NCBI RefSeq assembly: GCF_000003605.2
Contig: NW_003134353.1
Location: forward strand, 169,756-195,064
From: Saccoglossus kowalevskii
Taxonomy: Eukaryota > Hemichordata > Enteropneusta > Harrimaniidae
Length of the DNA: 25,309 bases
Reading direction: 5' to 3'
Below, in pieces: positions 9,426 to 19,657 of this stretch. The notes below the pieces were generated by a model. It was not told the DNA's origin. It saw only the letters and a list, made by a program, of their open reading frames with translations, and ran no database searches. Positions within the stretch are counted from its first letter, which is position 1; each line of letters begins with the position of its first letter. The position numbers and the translations under genes were made by a program.

Positions 9426-10782
9426 ATTAATGCTATATACGAATTTTTAAAAATGTTATGAAAGTGCGTATATTGTAATTATGCATATCTGTGAATACTA
9501 ATTATAGTAAAGCTTCACATTGATATTTATGTTATAAATCAATATTAGGATTTACTAATTTGAATAATCAATGTAACCACGAAACCACACAACTGTAATA
9601 TGGTCTGAAGCATGTACAGAAAACCGAAATGTTATTTGCCACCCGGACATGTGACTTATTTTTATGATTAAGGTGGTAAGACAATACTGGAGCAGATTAC
9701 TTTACAGAAAGTGTTGCCCCTTGATAGCAGTCGCGAATGTCGTGAATGTTTCATTATCAGTATGAATTAGTAATACATTCACATTTAAAGTTCAAGTTAA
9801 AAAGTTTTGCATCACTAATTAAATTTATAACTCGGGCCAGGTATTGTGATACAAACGAGCGCACAGATGGACGAATATATATATTTATAACAGTTGTAAA
9901 TTTACAGCGAAGGTAAAGTGTACGCATCGGTGGCTATGTTATAATTGCTAATACTAAAATACAACTAGTGAAATGAAACACATTTAAATGTAATACACAA
10001 ACATTATCTACATGCGGATAACACGTGTTTCTTTAAATGCATATTATTTTAGAACCAGAGAAGTTTTTTGTTTCTATTTTGGCCCAAAGTCTAATTCTGT
10101 TTCAAAGGAAATAATGTGTTTATATCTGAAAGCTCAAATTATGAGTTTGCAATAGGACGAGAAAGGAATGATTACCATGCATTATTCTTTTAATTGTTTT
10201 TATTTTCAATATGATGTAATCTTACAGAATCGACAGTTTGTACTGACTACGTCTATTAAGATGCCAACATCCTAACGTCGGTGAATTTAGCCTGGATTCG
10301 AAATTATAATATTTGGGAAACAATCGACCACAGATAGTTGAATGTCACTCGACTATGATGATAACAATATCCTGGTTGAACATAATACCCAGTGTTAAAT
10401 AATGCCAATTTGTCCAACAATCAGCGTCACTGTACATCGAAAAAACGGATGAAACTGGAGACTAATATTACAGCAAAATAAGATATGTATACAAATATTC
10501 TTAAAAGAACTTCGGTGCTTTAATACATGTTTCAAACTAAGCAAAATAACCCTGTGGAAATAACTGCGTGGTAGTCTGCTATTCCTAAGTAAGATTGTTA
10601 AAATTATTCGACTGATGAATAATTTAGATATGGCCAACAGCCAACTATCAATAAGGAACGGTACATCAAACATAAATTGATTTTAGTGAAAAACTCCTTT
10701 TGAAAAGACCCATAAAGTACTGTAAAATAATCTCGCTTTGTATATCTGGACTGTTGACGTGGTCATATATAATATTTATTGA

Positions 10783-10974
10783 GTGTACACAATTCATATA
10801 TATATATATTCATCTGAAATATTTCGTGAGGGGAATTCACGTTCGCACGGACCAAATGTATACAAATTGATATTTAACGTTGGAGGCGGTATCATTAGGT
10901 ACATTCATCAAACTGTACCGAGCTTAATTAATTATGAAGGCCTTTTACTGACAGTTAAAAGACGGCAATCATAG
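10783..10974 (+). pseudogene. left-arm short frame shared with the right arm (reads toward centre)
   Basis: This frame and its right-arm partner both begin near TIHIY...SSEIF and both end VPSLINYEGLLLTVK. Between these points they use different frames because of small indels. The left copy contains HGPNVYKLIFNVGGGIIRYI and lacks about 20 bases present on the right. Retention of the ends despite the frame changes suggests a once-coding segment. No family recognised. Confidence 0.35.
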
Positions 10975-11074
10975 CTACCTCCTCTCCACCCACGGGGGAA
11001 CTACGAGAGTGTAATCAATCGTGATTATTGCATTTGATTAGGTATCTCACACACGCTTCTTTGGAAAGACTGTA
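10962..11074 (+). repeat. 113-nt block identical in both palindrome arms (left copy)
   Basis: Base by base, 10962-11074 is the exact reverse complement of 14447-14559, while sequence on both sides differs by substitutions and indels. All three plus frames contain a stop within the block (a TAG near its start, a TAA after AGAGTG, a TGA in ATTTGATTAGG), so protein constraint is not a sufficient explanation. It may be a cis-acting element of the mobile DNA or a gene-conversion tract. Confidence 0.9.
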
Positions 11075-11440
11075 AAACGCGTCTTTATGAACGGAAAACT
11101 CCCAAGGAAATCGCTATCGTGATATTTACTATTGCAATTATGCATATTACAGCTTACAAAAATCGGGATAAGATCATATTCAGTAGGGATAATATAACTC
11201 TCTTCCATGTAAATGTTACTGCGTTCTTCCCAGGAGAACTGTGTCGTATGCAGATTCCGAGATCGTATTTATTCTTAGACTAACAAATTTACAGTATGCA
11301 TCACTAAATATTATGTTCTATGATTCTGTACCCATGACGACGTTTCAATTTGACAAACAAAGAAAACAACCAGAATGGGACAGTGCCAAGATGTTGTAAA
11401 ATATAAAGCCTTTAACAAGTACTTTCACCCTCTTGTGTGA

Positions 11441-11536
11441 GATCGCATGACCAACATAACTTCATCATATTCAGGGGTGAATCGCAAAGTACGAATGAGT
11501 GTTACAAAAGGTTATTATATTCCTACACAGATGTGA
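11441..11536 (+). pseudogene. left-arm conserved peptide segment (reads toward centre)
   Basis: After a TGA at 11438-11440 the frame encodes a segment containing NITSSYSGVNRKVRMSVTKG and ends at TGA 11534-11536. The right arm encodes NITSLYSGVNRKVRMRVTKD in the matching position. The same frame upstream of the TGA (KYFHPLV) also matches the right arm. The protein is unidentified. Confidence 0.4.
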
Positions 11537-11799
11537 GTGACACGTTCAAAACAACTATATGCAATGTACCTAAGCGCAAAACCAACTAAACAATAACAAA
11601 AGTAATAACTATGCTGGCTGACAACGTAATACATGTGTAATAAGTATAACTCCAAAATAATGGGATATTAAATTCTAAAGAATTCGCACACCGTAATACA
11701 ATTCATGACATGAACCCCGACAATGAGATAACTGGTGGTGATTGTGTATGTGTGTGCAAATGTCACGTTACCAGGTGTTCAGTTTTTCGACATTCACCG

Positions 11800-11909
11800 T
11801 TGTGATACGCATAGGCGTAACCTGACGGTAGTTAGACTCTCGACGAAACCTTTTGTGGAATAATATAATGATATGGACAGTCCGACAAGCAGAACAACCC
11901 AAAGCTTCA
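11800..11909 (+). pseudogene. left-arm conserved segment with SRRNLLWNNIMIWTV
   Basis: The frame encodes DSRRNLLWNNIMIWTVRQAE, with two stops shortly before it. The right arm keeps YSRRNLMWNNIVIWTVCQVE without those stops. Differences such as L/M, M/V and I/V are conservative. It is probably part of the same decayed gene as 11441-11536. Confidence 0.35.
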
Positions 11910-12177
11910 AAGTCTTGGTTCAACGCACGCGTAACAACATAGCATTATATTCAATGGTAGTAACTAGTCACTCACTTCGAGTGTTGTAGTTCAGCCTTCC
12001 TATTAAGATATTTTGTATATCTTCCCGTGATTTTATTGTTTGCATCAATTCACATGTATTATCTGAACGCTGCCTCAAATCCATTTAACTTTCGAGTCAG
12101 GAGTCCATATACAGCATCCATATATCTCCAAAGACAACATGCTTTAGTGTTGTAATAACCAATGTGGTATCCATTTT

Positions 12178-12375
12178 TCATGTTGCTTGTTTGGAACAGG
12201 ATAAACCTTTTTTGTCCGGGTTTTTTGGGGGGTTTAGCAGATTTACAGATCTGTAACTGTTAGCATTGCTGTCACGGCGGGCAATGATATTTACTGCCGT
12301 TTCAATGTGTTTTAAGTTATAAATAAATTCTAGTGATAAAAACAAAATCATGAAAACATACCTAGAATGTTTCAA
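12178..12375 (-). pseudogene. left-arm copy of an ORF reading away from the centre
   Basis: The 65-residue frame contains FLSLEFIYNLKHIETAVNI followed by ARRDSNANSYR, and ends CSKQAT. The right arm preserves the same frame on the opposite strand. In the aligned 30 codons I count about as many synonymous as replacement differences, whereas neutral drift would give an excess of replacements, so the sequence was probably under protein constraint for part of its history. Its orientation is opposite to the other arm frames. No domain recognised. Confidence 0.45.
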
Positions 12376-12499
12376 TGTAACAGTAATCTATGGAAAACGT
12401 TCACTTCAACATCGTCTTATTTTAAATATAAATATAAATATGAAGAAAATGAAATTTAGTAGTTTTATAGTAAGATGTGCATTTTTAAATATTATTTGT

Positions 12500-12970
12500 A
12501 TCATGTAAGCGAACATTCAACATTTGTGTGTAATATTATTGTAAGGGACAATTTTGTTCATTGCAACTAAATACATACATATGCCACTGTTCTCATTGGC
12601 TATGCAAATACACATAAACGGGACTTGATTGAAGTCCATTGAGACGTATACAAAGCTTTACCGCCGAAAGGGGCCCGTTTTTTAACCATAGAATATGTGT
12701 AGTCTTCAAGATCGCAAATCAAGAACAACTTTTTATTTGTCAAGTTTTTGAAATCGCTATTTCTTGTTGGAAAACGTTTCATGCCACATCATATGAATGC
12801 AAACAACTTTCCAGTCAATTTAAGCCGCGAGCAAATGTTCCCTCAAAATATGCAAATAATATAATTCTTCAGCATCATAGTCGTTATGAATCCGATTTTC
12901 CTATGAATAGACAATAATTTATTTATAGACATATAATGTTTAGATGTGAAATGTTATATCACTTTTAGTC
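12500..12970. other. left-arm-only segment near the palindrome centre
   Basis: About 470 bases lie between the aligned arm (to about 12480) and the central dyad, and the right arm has no counterpart for them. Overlapping open frames occur on both strands (12600-12782 minus, 12639-12917 plus), neither recognisable. It is either an insertion into the left arm or sequence lost from the right. Confidence 0.5.
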
Positions 12971-12977
12971 ATTGAAT

Positions 12978-13100
12978 TGTATCTGTAAACTCACACTTTC
13001 TTTTGATTTGTTAAATACTTATTAATATTCTGCTGAATATTAACGCATTCGCACTCTCAATAAATATTTAAAAAAAGTGAAAGTGTAGGTTTACAGATAT
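12978..13100. repeat. central dyad of the palindrome
   Basis: ATCTGTAAACTCACACTTTC at 12981-13000 pairs with GAAAGTGTAGGTTTACAGAT at 13079-13098. The innermost arms TTAATATTC (13022-13030) and GAATATTAA (13035-13043) pair perfectly around the 4-base spacer TGCT. The axis of symmetry of the whole 6.4-kb structure is therefore at about 13032, essentially without a loop. Confidence 0.85.
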
Positions 13101-13253
13101 AAACCCACCATTGTGGTTAAAGTCAAAGAATTGATAGAAGACTGCAGCATGAAATATATAAAAACGTATATCTTACTAACCTCCTAAATTGCATTTTCTT
13201 CATATTATTTAATTTAACGTTTTTCATAGATTACTGATAGTATGTTTTCATGA

Positions 13254-13421
13254 GTTCGTTTCCTATCACTAGAATTTATTTATAAATTAAAACACATTTA
13301 TACGGCGGTAAATATCCTTGCTCGCCGTGACAGTAAAGCTAACAGTTACAGAAGAACTGTGAATCTCCCGGAGCAAAACCTCGACAGAAAAGGTTTACCC
13401 AGTTGTAAACAACCAACATAA
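13254..13421 (+). pseudogene. right-arm copy of the same ORF
   Basis: The frame is open from a TGA at 13251-13253 to a TAA at 13419-13421 (55 residues) and contains FLSLEFIYKLKHIYTAVNI, ARRDSKANSYRR and a C-terminus PSCKQPT. It has no start codon of its own near the 5' end, so it would be an exon or a C-terminal fragment. It is shorter than the length at which a simple ORF scan would normally flag it; its match to the left arm is what reveals it. Confidence 0.45.
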
Positions 13422-13628
13422 AAAAAGGATAACACTTCAACAAGTTCGTCATTAATATTCAATATAAACTAAATATTGGTGATTACAACACAAGAGCATG
13501 TTGTCGATGGAGATATATGGATGCCGTATATGGGCTCCTGACTCGAAAGTTAAATGAGTATGTACTTGATTTGAGGCAGCGTTTAGATCATACATGTGAG
13601 ATGGTGCAAACAATAAAATCACGGGAAA

Positions 13629-13634
<6 letters not shown>

Positions 13635-13690
<56 letters not shown>
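13635..13690. repeat. (AT)n microsatellite, 28 units, running into the gap
   Basis: An uninterrupted AT dinucleotide tract ends at the assembly gap, so its true length is unknown. It sits in the right palindrome arm where the left arm has unrelated sequence (about 11925-12005). Long AT tracts inside inverted repeats favour cruciform extrusion and polymerase stalling. Confidence 0.95.
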
Positions 13691-13814
13691 NNNNNNNNNN
13701 NNNNNNNNNNNNNNNNNNNNNNNNNNNNNNNNNNNNNNNNNNNNNNNNNNNNNNNNNNNNNNNNNNNNNNNNNNNNNNNNNNNNNNNNNNNNNNNNNNNN
13801 NNNNNNNNNNNNNN
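13691..13814. other. assembly gap (124 N)
   Basis: A run of 124 N bases. The flanking sequences both align to the left arm, so the gap lies inside the right arm. Any open frame spanning it is not interpretable. Confidence 1.
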
Positions 13815-13924
13815 TTTGAAGGAGTGGGTTGTTCTACCTGGCAGACTGTCCATATCACTATATTATTCCACATAAGGTTTCGTCGAGAGTATAACTGCCG
13901 CCAGGTTACGTCAATGTGAATCAC
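13815..13924 (-). pseudogene. right-arm partner, truncated by the assembly gap
   Basis: The minus frame from the ATG at about 13922-13924 reads open through IDVTWRQLYSRRNLMWNNIV into the gap at 13814. It is the cleaner copy of the 11800-11909 segment. On the far side of the gap the minus strand is open through HTHLTFESGAHIRHPYIS (about 13530-13590), and HLTFESG(V)HI is also encoded on the left near 12080. The reading frame may therefore have continued across what is now the AT tract. Confidence 0.35.
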
Positions 13925-14020
13925 AACGGTAAAAAACTGAAAACTGTTTTACGTATACGTACATTCCATATAAATGTTTTGGATGTGCAACTTATACCTG
14001 TGTATGAACTGATCTATATA

Positions 14021-14098
14021 TTATTGATAATCTTTTGTAACACGCATTCGTACTTTGCGATTCACCCCTGAATATAACGAAGTTATGTTGGGCATGCG
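14021..14098 (-). pseudogene. right-arm partner of the 11441-11536 segment
   Basis: The minus frame from 14098 to the TAA complementary to 14021-14023 shares 20 or more aligned residues with the left arm, with few replacements. The stop falls two residues after the shared block, so this copy is shorter. Confidence 0.4.
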
Positions 14099-14446
14099 AT
14101 AACCAGATCCCACACAAGGGGGTAAAAGTACTTTTTGACAGCTTCATATTTTACAACATCTTGACACTGTCCCATTCTGGTTGATTACTTTGTTTGTAGA
14201 ACATAAAATCATAGAACATAAAATTCAGTGATGCATACTGTAAAATTGTTAGAATAAATACGATCTGGGAATCTGTATACCACACTGTTCGAGAAGAACG
14301 CAGTAGCATTTACTTGGGGACAGTTATATTACCCCTACTGAATATGATTTGATCCCGATTTTTGTAAGCTGTAATATGCATAATTGCAATAGTAAATGTT
14401 ACGATAGCGATTTCCTTGGGAGTTTTCCATTCATAAAGACGTGTTG

Positions 14447-14559
14447 TACAGTCTTTCCAAAGAAGCGTGTGTGAGATACCTAATCAAATGCAATAATCAC
14501 GATTGATTACACTCTCGTAGTTCCCCCGTGGGTGGAGAGGAGGTAGCTATGATTGCCGT
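14447..14559 (-). repeat. 113-nt block identical in both palindrome arms (right copy)
   Basis: This is the right-arm copy of the identical block. It begins immediately at the stop of the minus-strand frame 14559-14741 and ends 23 codons or so before recognisable substitutions accumulate again. Confidence 0.9.
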
Positions 14560-14741
14560 TATTTAACTGTCAGTAAAAGGCCTTCATAATTAATTAAGCT
14601 CGGTACCGAGTTATGTATCACTGAAGATGTTTTGATGAATGTACCTAATGATACCGCCTCCAACGTTATATACCTATTTGTGTATATTTGGTCCGTGCGA
14701 ACGTGAAATATTTCAGATGAATATATATGAATTGTGTTCAC
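14559..14741 (-). pseudogene. right-arm partner of the 10783-10974 frame
   Basis: This is a 60-residue minus-strand frame whose last 15 residues, VPSLINYEGLLLTVK, equal those of the left copy. Its middle part is frame-shifted relative to the left arm. Its TAA stop abuts the 113-nt block that is identical in both arms. Confidence 0.35.
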
Positions 14742-15486
14742 TCAATTAATATTATATATGACCACGTCATCACTCCAGATACACAATTCGCATTGGAGAT
14801 TAAGAGATTATTTTAAAGTACTTAAATCTGTGGGTCTTTTCAAGAGGAGTGTGTCACTAAAATCAATTTATGTTTGATGTACCGTTCTGTGTTAATAGTT
14901 TTAATAGTTGGCTTTGGGACAGAATATTAATTAGACTTTGGGCCAAACTAGAAAAACAAATTTTTTGGTTCGAAAATAATATGCACTAAAAGAAGCACAT
15001 GCTATCCGTATGTAGATAATGTTGTTATATTACATTTAAATGTGTTTCATTTTACTAATTGCATTTTAGTACTATCAATTATAACATAGCCACCATTGTG
15101 TATAACTACACTTGATCTACGGTGGACATTTACAACTGTAACCATCTATGCATTTCTTTATATAAAATATAATAAACATATATCTTCGCCCATCTGTGCG
15201 TTCGTTTGTATAACAGTACCTGCCCACAAGTTTCAAATTTAATTAGTGATGAAATGTCTTTGTCCATCAGTTGCAAAAGGGGAGTTTCAATTTGAACAAT
15301 TACTAATTTACATGTCGGGTGGCAAATAATATTTCGGTTTTCTGTACATGCTTTAGACCATATTGCAGTTGTGTAATATGGTACAAAGTTACTGTAACAC
15401 ATTGTTCGTATGCATATTAGTAAACCTTCTTGGTTACATTGATTATTTAAATGAGTATAACATCAATATCAATGTATAGCATTAAT

Positions 15487-15630
15487 TTAAACAGCAGTTT
15501 GAATTGATATTAGTTTTATCGCGTCTTTGGACGGCTCATCCGTGTTTACGTGGTTTGGTGGTTGCATGACGCCAAGTACGTCTTCACCGAGGCGAATTAT
15601 TTTCATTACGCTCCTACATCGATTTTTCAT
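15487..15630 (-). pseudogene. right-arm copy of the same gene 3' end
   Basis: The minus-strand frame begins with an ATG at 15628-15630 and encodes 47 residues with no internal stop. It contains GEDVLGVMQPPNHVNTDEPS and ends SIQTAV at the TAA complementary to 15487-15489. The match to the left-arm frame is through VMQPPN(Y/H)(I/V)NTDEPSKDA. It may be the last exon or C-terminal fragment of a mobile-element gene. The overlapping plus-strand ORF at 15527-15757 is best read as its shadow. Confidence 0.45.
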
Positions 15631-15662
15631 CGAAAAGGAAAGTCACTGCAATAACCTGAACA

Positions 15663-16898
15663 ATATAATAGAACGTGATAGAAAACGTGAAACCAAATCG
15701 ATCAATAGTTCATCTATCCAAACCACACATAAACCACTACACCTCAAGCCCAGATAAATTACAAATTAACGAAGCTGGATAGCTTGCATGATAAAATTCA
15801 ACAAGTGGATGACACAACAGGTGGCATACATACAAAGTACAGACAACATTACTTACATATCTTACAATCAAGGCCACGTAAATGAAAATCTGACCCAGTG
15901 ATGAGGATGCGAAATGTAACCCCTGGATCAGTTTAACAATGTTCATCTAAATTCACTTAAATATTCGACCACTTTCAGGTTTGATTATATGCTTTACCAT
16001 TAACTAATTTGTATCACAATTTTCTTTCTTTTTTGGTCTGAGTGAAATGAGGCTAAATGATATAAGTAATGAATGTAATAAAATTACCCTTATTTAATCA
16101 CTTCTAACAGGGACAATCTAAAGAGGGAAAGGGAAGTTGCACTATACACTCACACCTCTTCAATAGTAATATTATGCCGTGTTAGTCAATCATTGTGGAG
16201 ACCCACATCCATAAAAAAGACGGATTGCAGTAATTATTTACAGAAAACCAACCACCCATTATCACGAATTATTAGTTAGTTTAGTTGTAAATTTACATTA
16301 TTGGTTCTAGAGAAAGATTTCATGATTGTCCACTGAATTCTGCCAACCCACGCTGTATTTCTGTCACAAACAAGATGTTACTCTAGTCAGCTGTCGTCAA
16401 AGTTTAATATACTAGTACAATCCACACAAACTGATAACCAAAATTGATGCCAGGATAAAGGTGATTACCGTATGTCTGGTGTTATACCATCATCCTATAA
16501 GCTATTGGATGATCCATCTTCAATACAAGCTTAGCATATTGTATCTCTGTATGCAGCTGACAAATTATTACACATATATTCTTCTAATGTCGGAATCACA
16601 TCTTTTTCTTTTCAATTGACAAACGAGTCTATGTTCTTCTTAAAGAACATGATGCTTCTCACTCATCTTTCATCCAGTATCACGCTCCCTCCATGCACCA
16701 CCACGCCACTGAGAATTTGATAGTACCATCTTCGTGTACAGCTGTCATCAACTAAGACTAATAATTTACGATTACCGGTATAGAAAAGGCGGTTGATGTT
16801 CATCTCTGCCAATTAACGGAATTCAATACATTTATTATTTTTACTAAAGTATGATTGTTCACACCGTGAATGAACTTGAGCAATATATAGAATGAATT
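15663..16898. other. no recognisable feature
   Basis: This stretch lies outside the palindrome. It is AT-rich with only short frames, and I see neither repeats nor RT motifs. Confidence 0.45.
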
Positions 16899-17293
16899 GT
16901 GTCAAATGTCGACGTTTTTTTTTCGAGTGAGACGCTGACTAGTATGTTTCCATCAGTCCTGATCTTTATAACAGACATTCCTAAACGAGGTGTAATCGTT
17001 GCTATCATTCAATCTGCCTGTGGTTTAAGTCAAAAGCATCCAGGTATAAATTTTATTTCGGCCATAATAAGCAACTTGTTAGAAACAAAAGGATGCTTCT
17101 TGACAAACAGGACACTGAAGCAAAACATATCCTGATTGAAACCATACTTGATATGCCTCCGAGGCACTTACGGTTCGACCTCGATCGAACTTCATGGAAC
17201 CTGCATTTACTCGATTGGTTGATGAACCGTCTATTCTTCATATTGTCAACCTTAAATATTGATGAACCAGCTCTCAAAATGAACTTGCTCTAA
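16899..17293 (+). pseudogene. patch of overlapping open frames, unidentified
   Basis: Two plus-strand frames overlap and hand over near 17093-17135. The first (16899-17135) contains FPSVLIFITDIPKRGVIVAI. The second (17093-17293) contains DMPPRHLRFDLDRTSWNLHL and ends ALKMNLL. A minus-strand frame also spans 17053-17277. The base composition is less AT-rich than the surroundings. A single frameshift would join the two plus frames into one run of about 130 codons, which suggests a decayed gene or exon. I recognise no family. Confidence 0.25.
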
Positions 17294-19657
17294 AAATCTT
17301 AGTCTAACCTTAGAAGACCTAGACCTAGACCTTGGGGGAAAGTGTTATCATTCCTGCCTTTTATCTACTACTAAATATAAAATGTATATGTATTTAGGCC
17401 TTTGAACCAAAGCAAGGATTTACAACATATCCGAATGTCATGACGGCGACAGGCTTTCTAAACAATATAATATGCAAATAGACACAGGGCAATGACCGGT
17501 GACATTGGTGGATCGCCTTAACCAATAAATAACGTGCGTATATAGTCAGTGCAGTCTTACGGCTATGCTGAAACGGAGCTGGGGCCTTTTTTCACCCTCC
17601 CTGACATGGCCAATATACGTCGAGTTCCCTCATTGTATATACTACAAGATATATGCAAGAACTTGTTGAGTATATAGCCAATCGTGTTCAAATGTTATTT
17701 ACTTATAGCTAGACAATTATCACACAGTACAATGTAGTATATTATATTATACCAGTATATTGATGGTGTTAATCCATTGATTTGATTGGTCCAAACATAA
17801 AATTTGCATATGCAATCCATGGTATATTGGCTGATAATGCACGGCTAAACCAAGTGGCCCTGGAACATGAATTGACTACAGGTTTAATACGGAAATACAT
17901 AAAACCGGTATTATTTGATTTTTAGGGAAATATAGTGGTTGAATTTTAGAAGAATATTGAAAAAAATACTGAATTAAAAACATCTGAAAAGTTATATAAC
18001 TATAACTATAATATTGATTTTTGTAAATGTTGGGATCCAAGTTGTGAGCGTCGGTCGTTGGGTGATTGTCGTTCGCCACACAAACCTAAACCACCGTCTC
18101 TTAACACCGTGAGGTGTCTACACGAACGCCAGAACGCTATGTTCTCAGTGTTGTTACTTTGAGATGGATTGCGAACTTCCAACAAAGAAAACATGAACTT
18201 TAAGTGCAAGATATAATTGAGGGATTTATTGACATAAAAATGCAAAAAACTATGAGTCACAGGCAAAAATGTATGCCACCAATAACAACCGGCAGCTGAC
18301 AAAATTGCAGTGCACCCGGGTAATTGCCATCTGTTTCAAAAAACACGGGACAACGCAGGATTCGACGACGATATATGGTATTGTAATTCTTCACTATGGG
18401 TAATTAAATTACATGAGATGATGAAGGTTTTTCACCGGTTTTTCGACCAGCGTTCCACAACATCTAGCACAGAGCTCATGAAAATGCACGGTAGAGTGGT
18501 GCGCGTCTTAGCAACATAGAACGTTTTGTGACATACTCCACCCCTAATGATTATTGAAATTTCCTAAAACATAAATTTCATGTCTCATTTGCATTGGTAA
18601 ATTCCTTCACGAATGATTTTATATTATGTTTTTTATGTATGTAAACAATAGATCTGAGGATTCCAGAGCAGAACATATGATTCAATAATAACTTTAGAAT
18701 ATTCAGTACACATAAAGCGTTGAAACACAATAAGGTGATTCAAACCTGAGCATGGCAACGGACTTGTTAATTTCGTTACTAAATCTTCAATTGTCTATAT
18801 TGAGTAAATATCTGAAAATTGCTGCTTCTTCCATTTTACGATTAAAGTGCCTAGGGTGGTTCGTTATTACTTGTATGCAGTTCATAACAATATCTTCTAT
18901 TTTATAACCTTTTCAAAATGCAAGCAAGTTACATTTGCACTTTTTTTATCTCTAACGTCACTGTAATACTCATTTAATTTAATTTTTGATACAAAAATCT
19001 GTTTTACGTATTTAACCTTTTTTAGGCTTACAAACCCCGTCTCCCTATATACTTCAACAACGCAACTAATTTAAATACTATTTCATTTTTTGCATACTTT
19101 ACGATCAAATTAATATTTGAAAATAACGTAAAATAAACAAAACTTTTCTAAATATTAAATACACTCTGTAAACACGAAAGGTCTAGCAAGTAGACAGTCG
19201 AGTGTGAGACCTTATTAAATCCTAATTTTTGAGAAACCTATCTGTGTTAGAAAATCAATAAAACATAAGCACGTTTTTCGTTATATATGCATTAAATGTA
19301 TCTACCAAAGTATATTCACGTGACATAAATTAAACTGATTACACAGTGGATATTCTTCATTTGTTACATAGGTAAATGTTGTTTTTATCTAAAAACTGTA
19401 ACATTTACGTTTAAATTCAACAATAACTGAAAATACTTACGAGCACGGCCTTTGGAACTGATGCACGCACCGACATGCAACAAATCTATGTTTGGGCTAA
19501 GTAGAATAAATACAAAGAACAGTTAGAAATTAAAAAGTATTTGATAATTTACAAATTGTATACATTATGCAAATTTGCTAATTATTTAATATCAAATAAA
19601 AAAATCCTTTTAAATTCATCAAGATAACAGATATTTAAATATTTTAAATCAGGATTA
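17294..19657. other. no recognisable gene upstream of the GPCR
   Basis: AT-rich DNA with stops in all frames except short frames at 17876-18302 (minus) and 18310-18519 (plus) that look random. One short palindrome, TTGCATATGCAA, lies at 17804-17815. No clear TATA or initiator arrangement can be tied to the receptor start. Confidence 0.45.

Larger units (their letters stand above)
9222..13030 (+). repeat. left arm of a 6.4-kb imperfect palindrome
   Basis: The arm aligns in reverse complement with 13035-15662 along its whole length. Anchors include TTTGGCGTCATGCAACCACC near 9340 against GGTGGTTGCATGACGCCAAG near 15560, the segment 9590-9650 against 15310-15380, 9895-10110 against 14940-15150, 10962-11074 against 14447-14559, and 12005-12145 against 13495-13640. 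The left arm is about 1.2 kb longer. The main extra blocks are roughly 9660-9770, 10115-10640, 11580-11775 and 12500-12970, which are either insertions here or deletions opposite. The aligned blocks differ by base substitutions at a level I judge by eye to be around 10-20%. Confidence 0.9.
13035..15662 (-). repeat. right arm of the palindrome
   Basis: This arm is the inverted partner of 9222-13030. The match ends at the outer edge near TTCAGGTTATTGCA (left, about 9231) and TGCAATAACCTGAA (right, about 15648). Sequences beyond these points are unrelated. The arm contains an (AT)n tract and a 124-base gap that the left arm lacks. Corresponding short reading frames survive in both arms. I see no clear target-site duplication at the outer edges, so the mechanism (head-to-head transposon copies, fold-back element or inverted duplication) is undecided. 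Confidence 0.9.

Noticed and set aside
13452-13924. Long open frames through the AT tract and the N gap (IYIYIY... followed by unknown residues)
   Set aside because: They are products of the dinucleotide repeat and the gap; only the flanking segments that match the left arm were kept.
9222-15662. The palindrome as a pure assembly artefact
   Set aside because: The arms differ by many substitutions and large indels, which a duplicated contig would not show; long reads are still needed to confirm the join.
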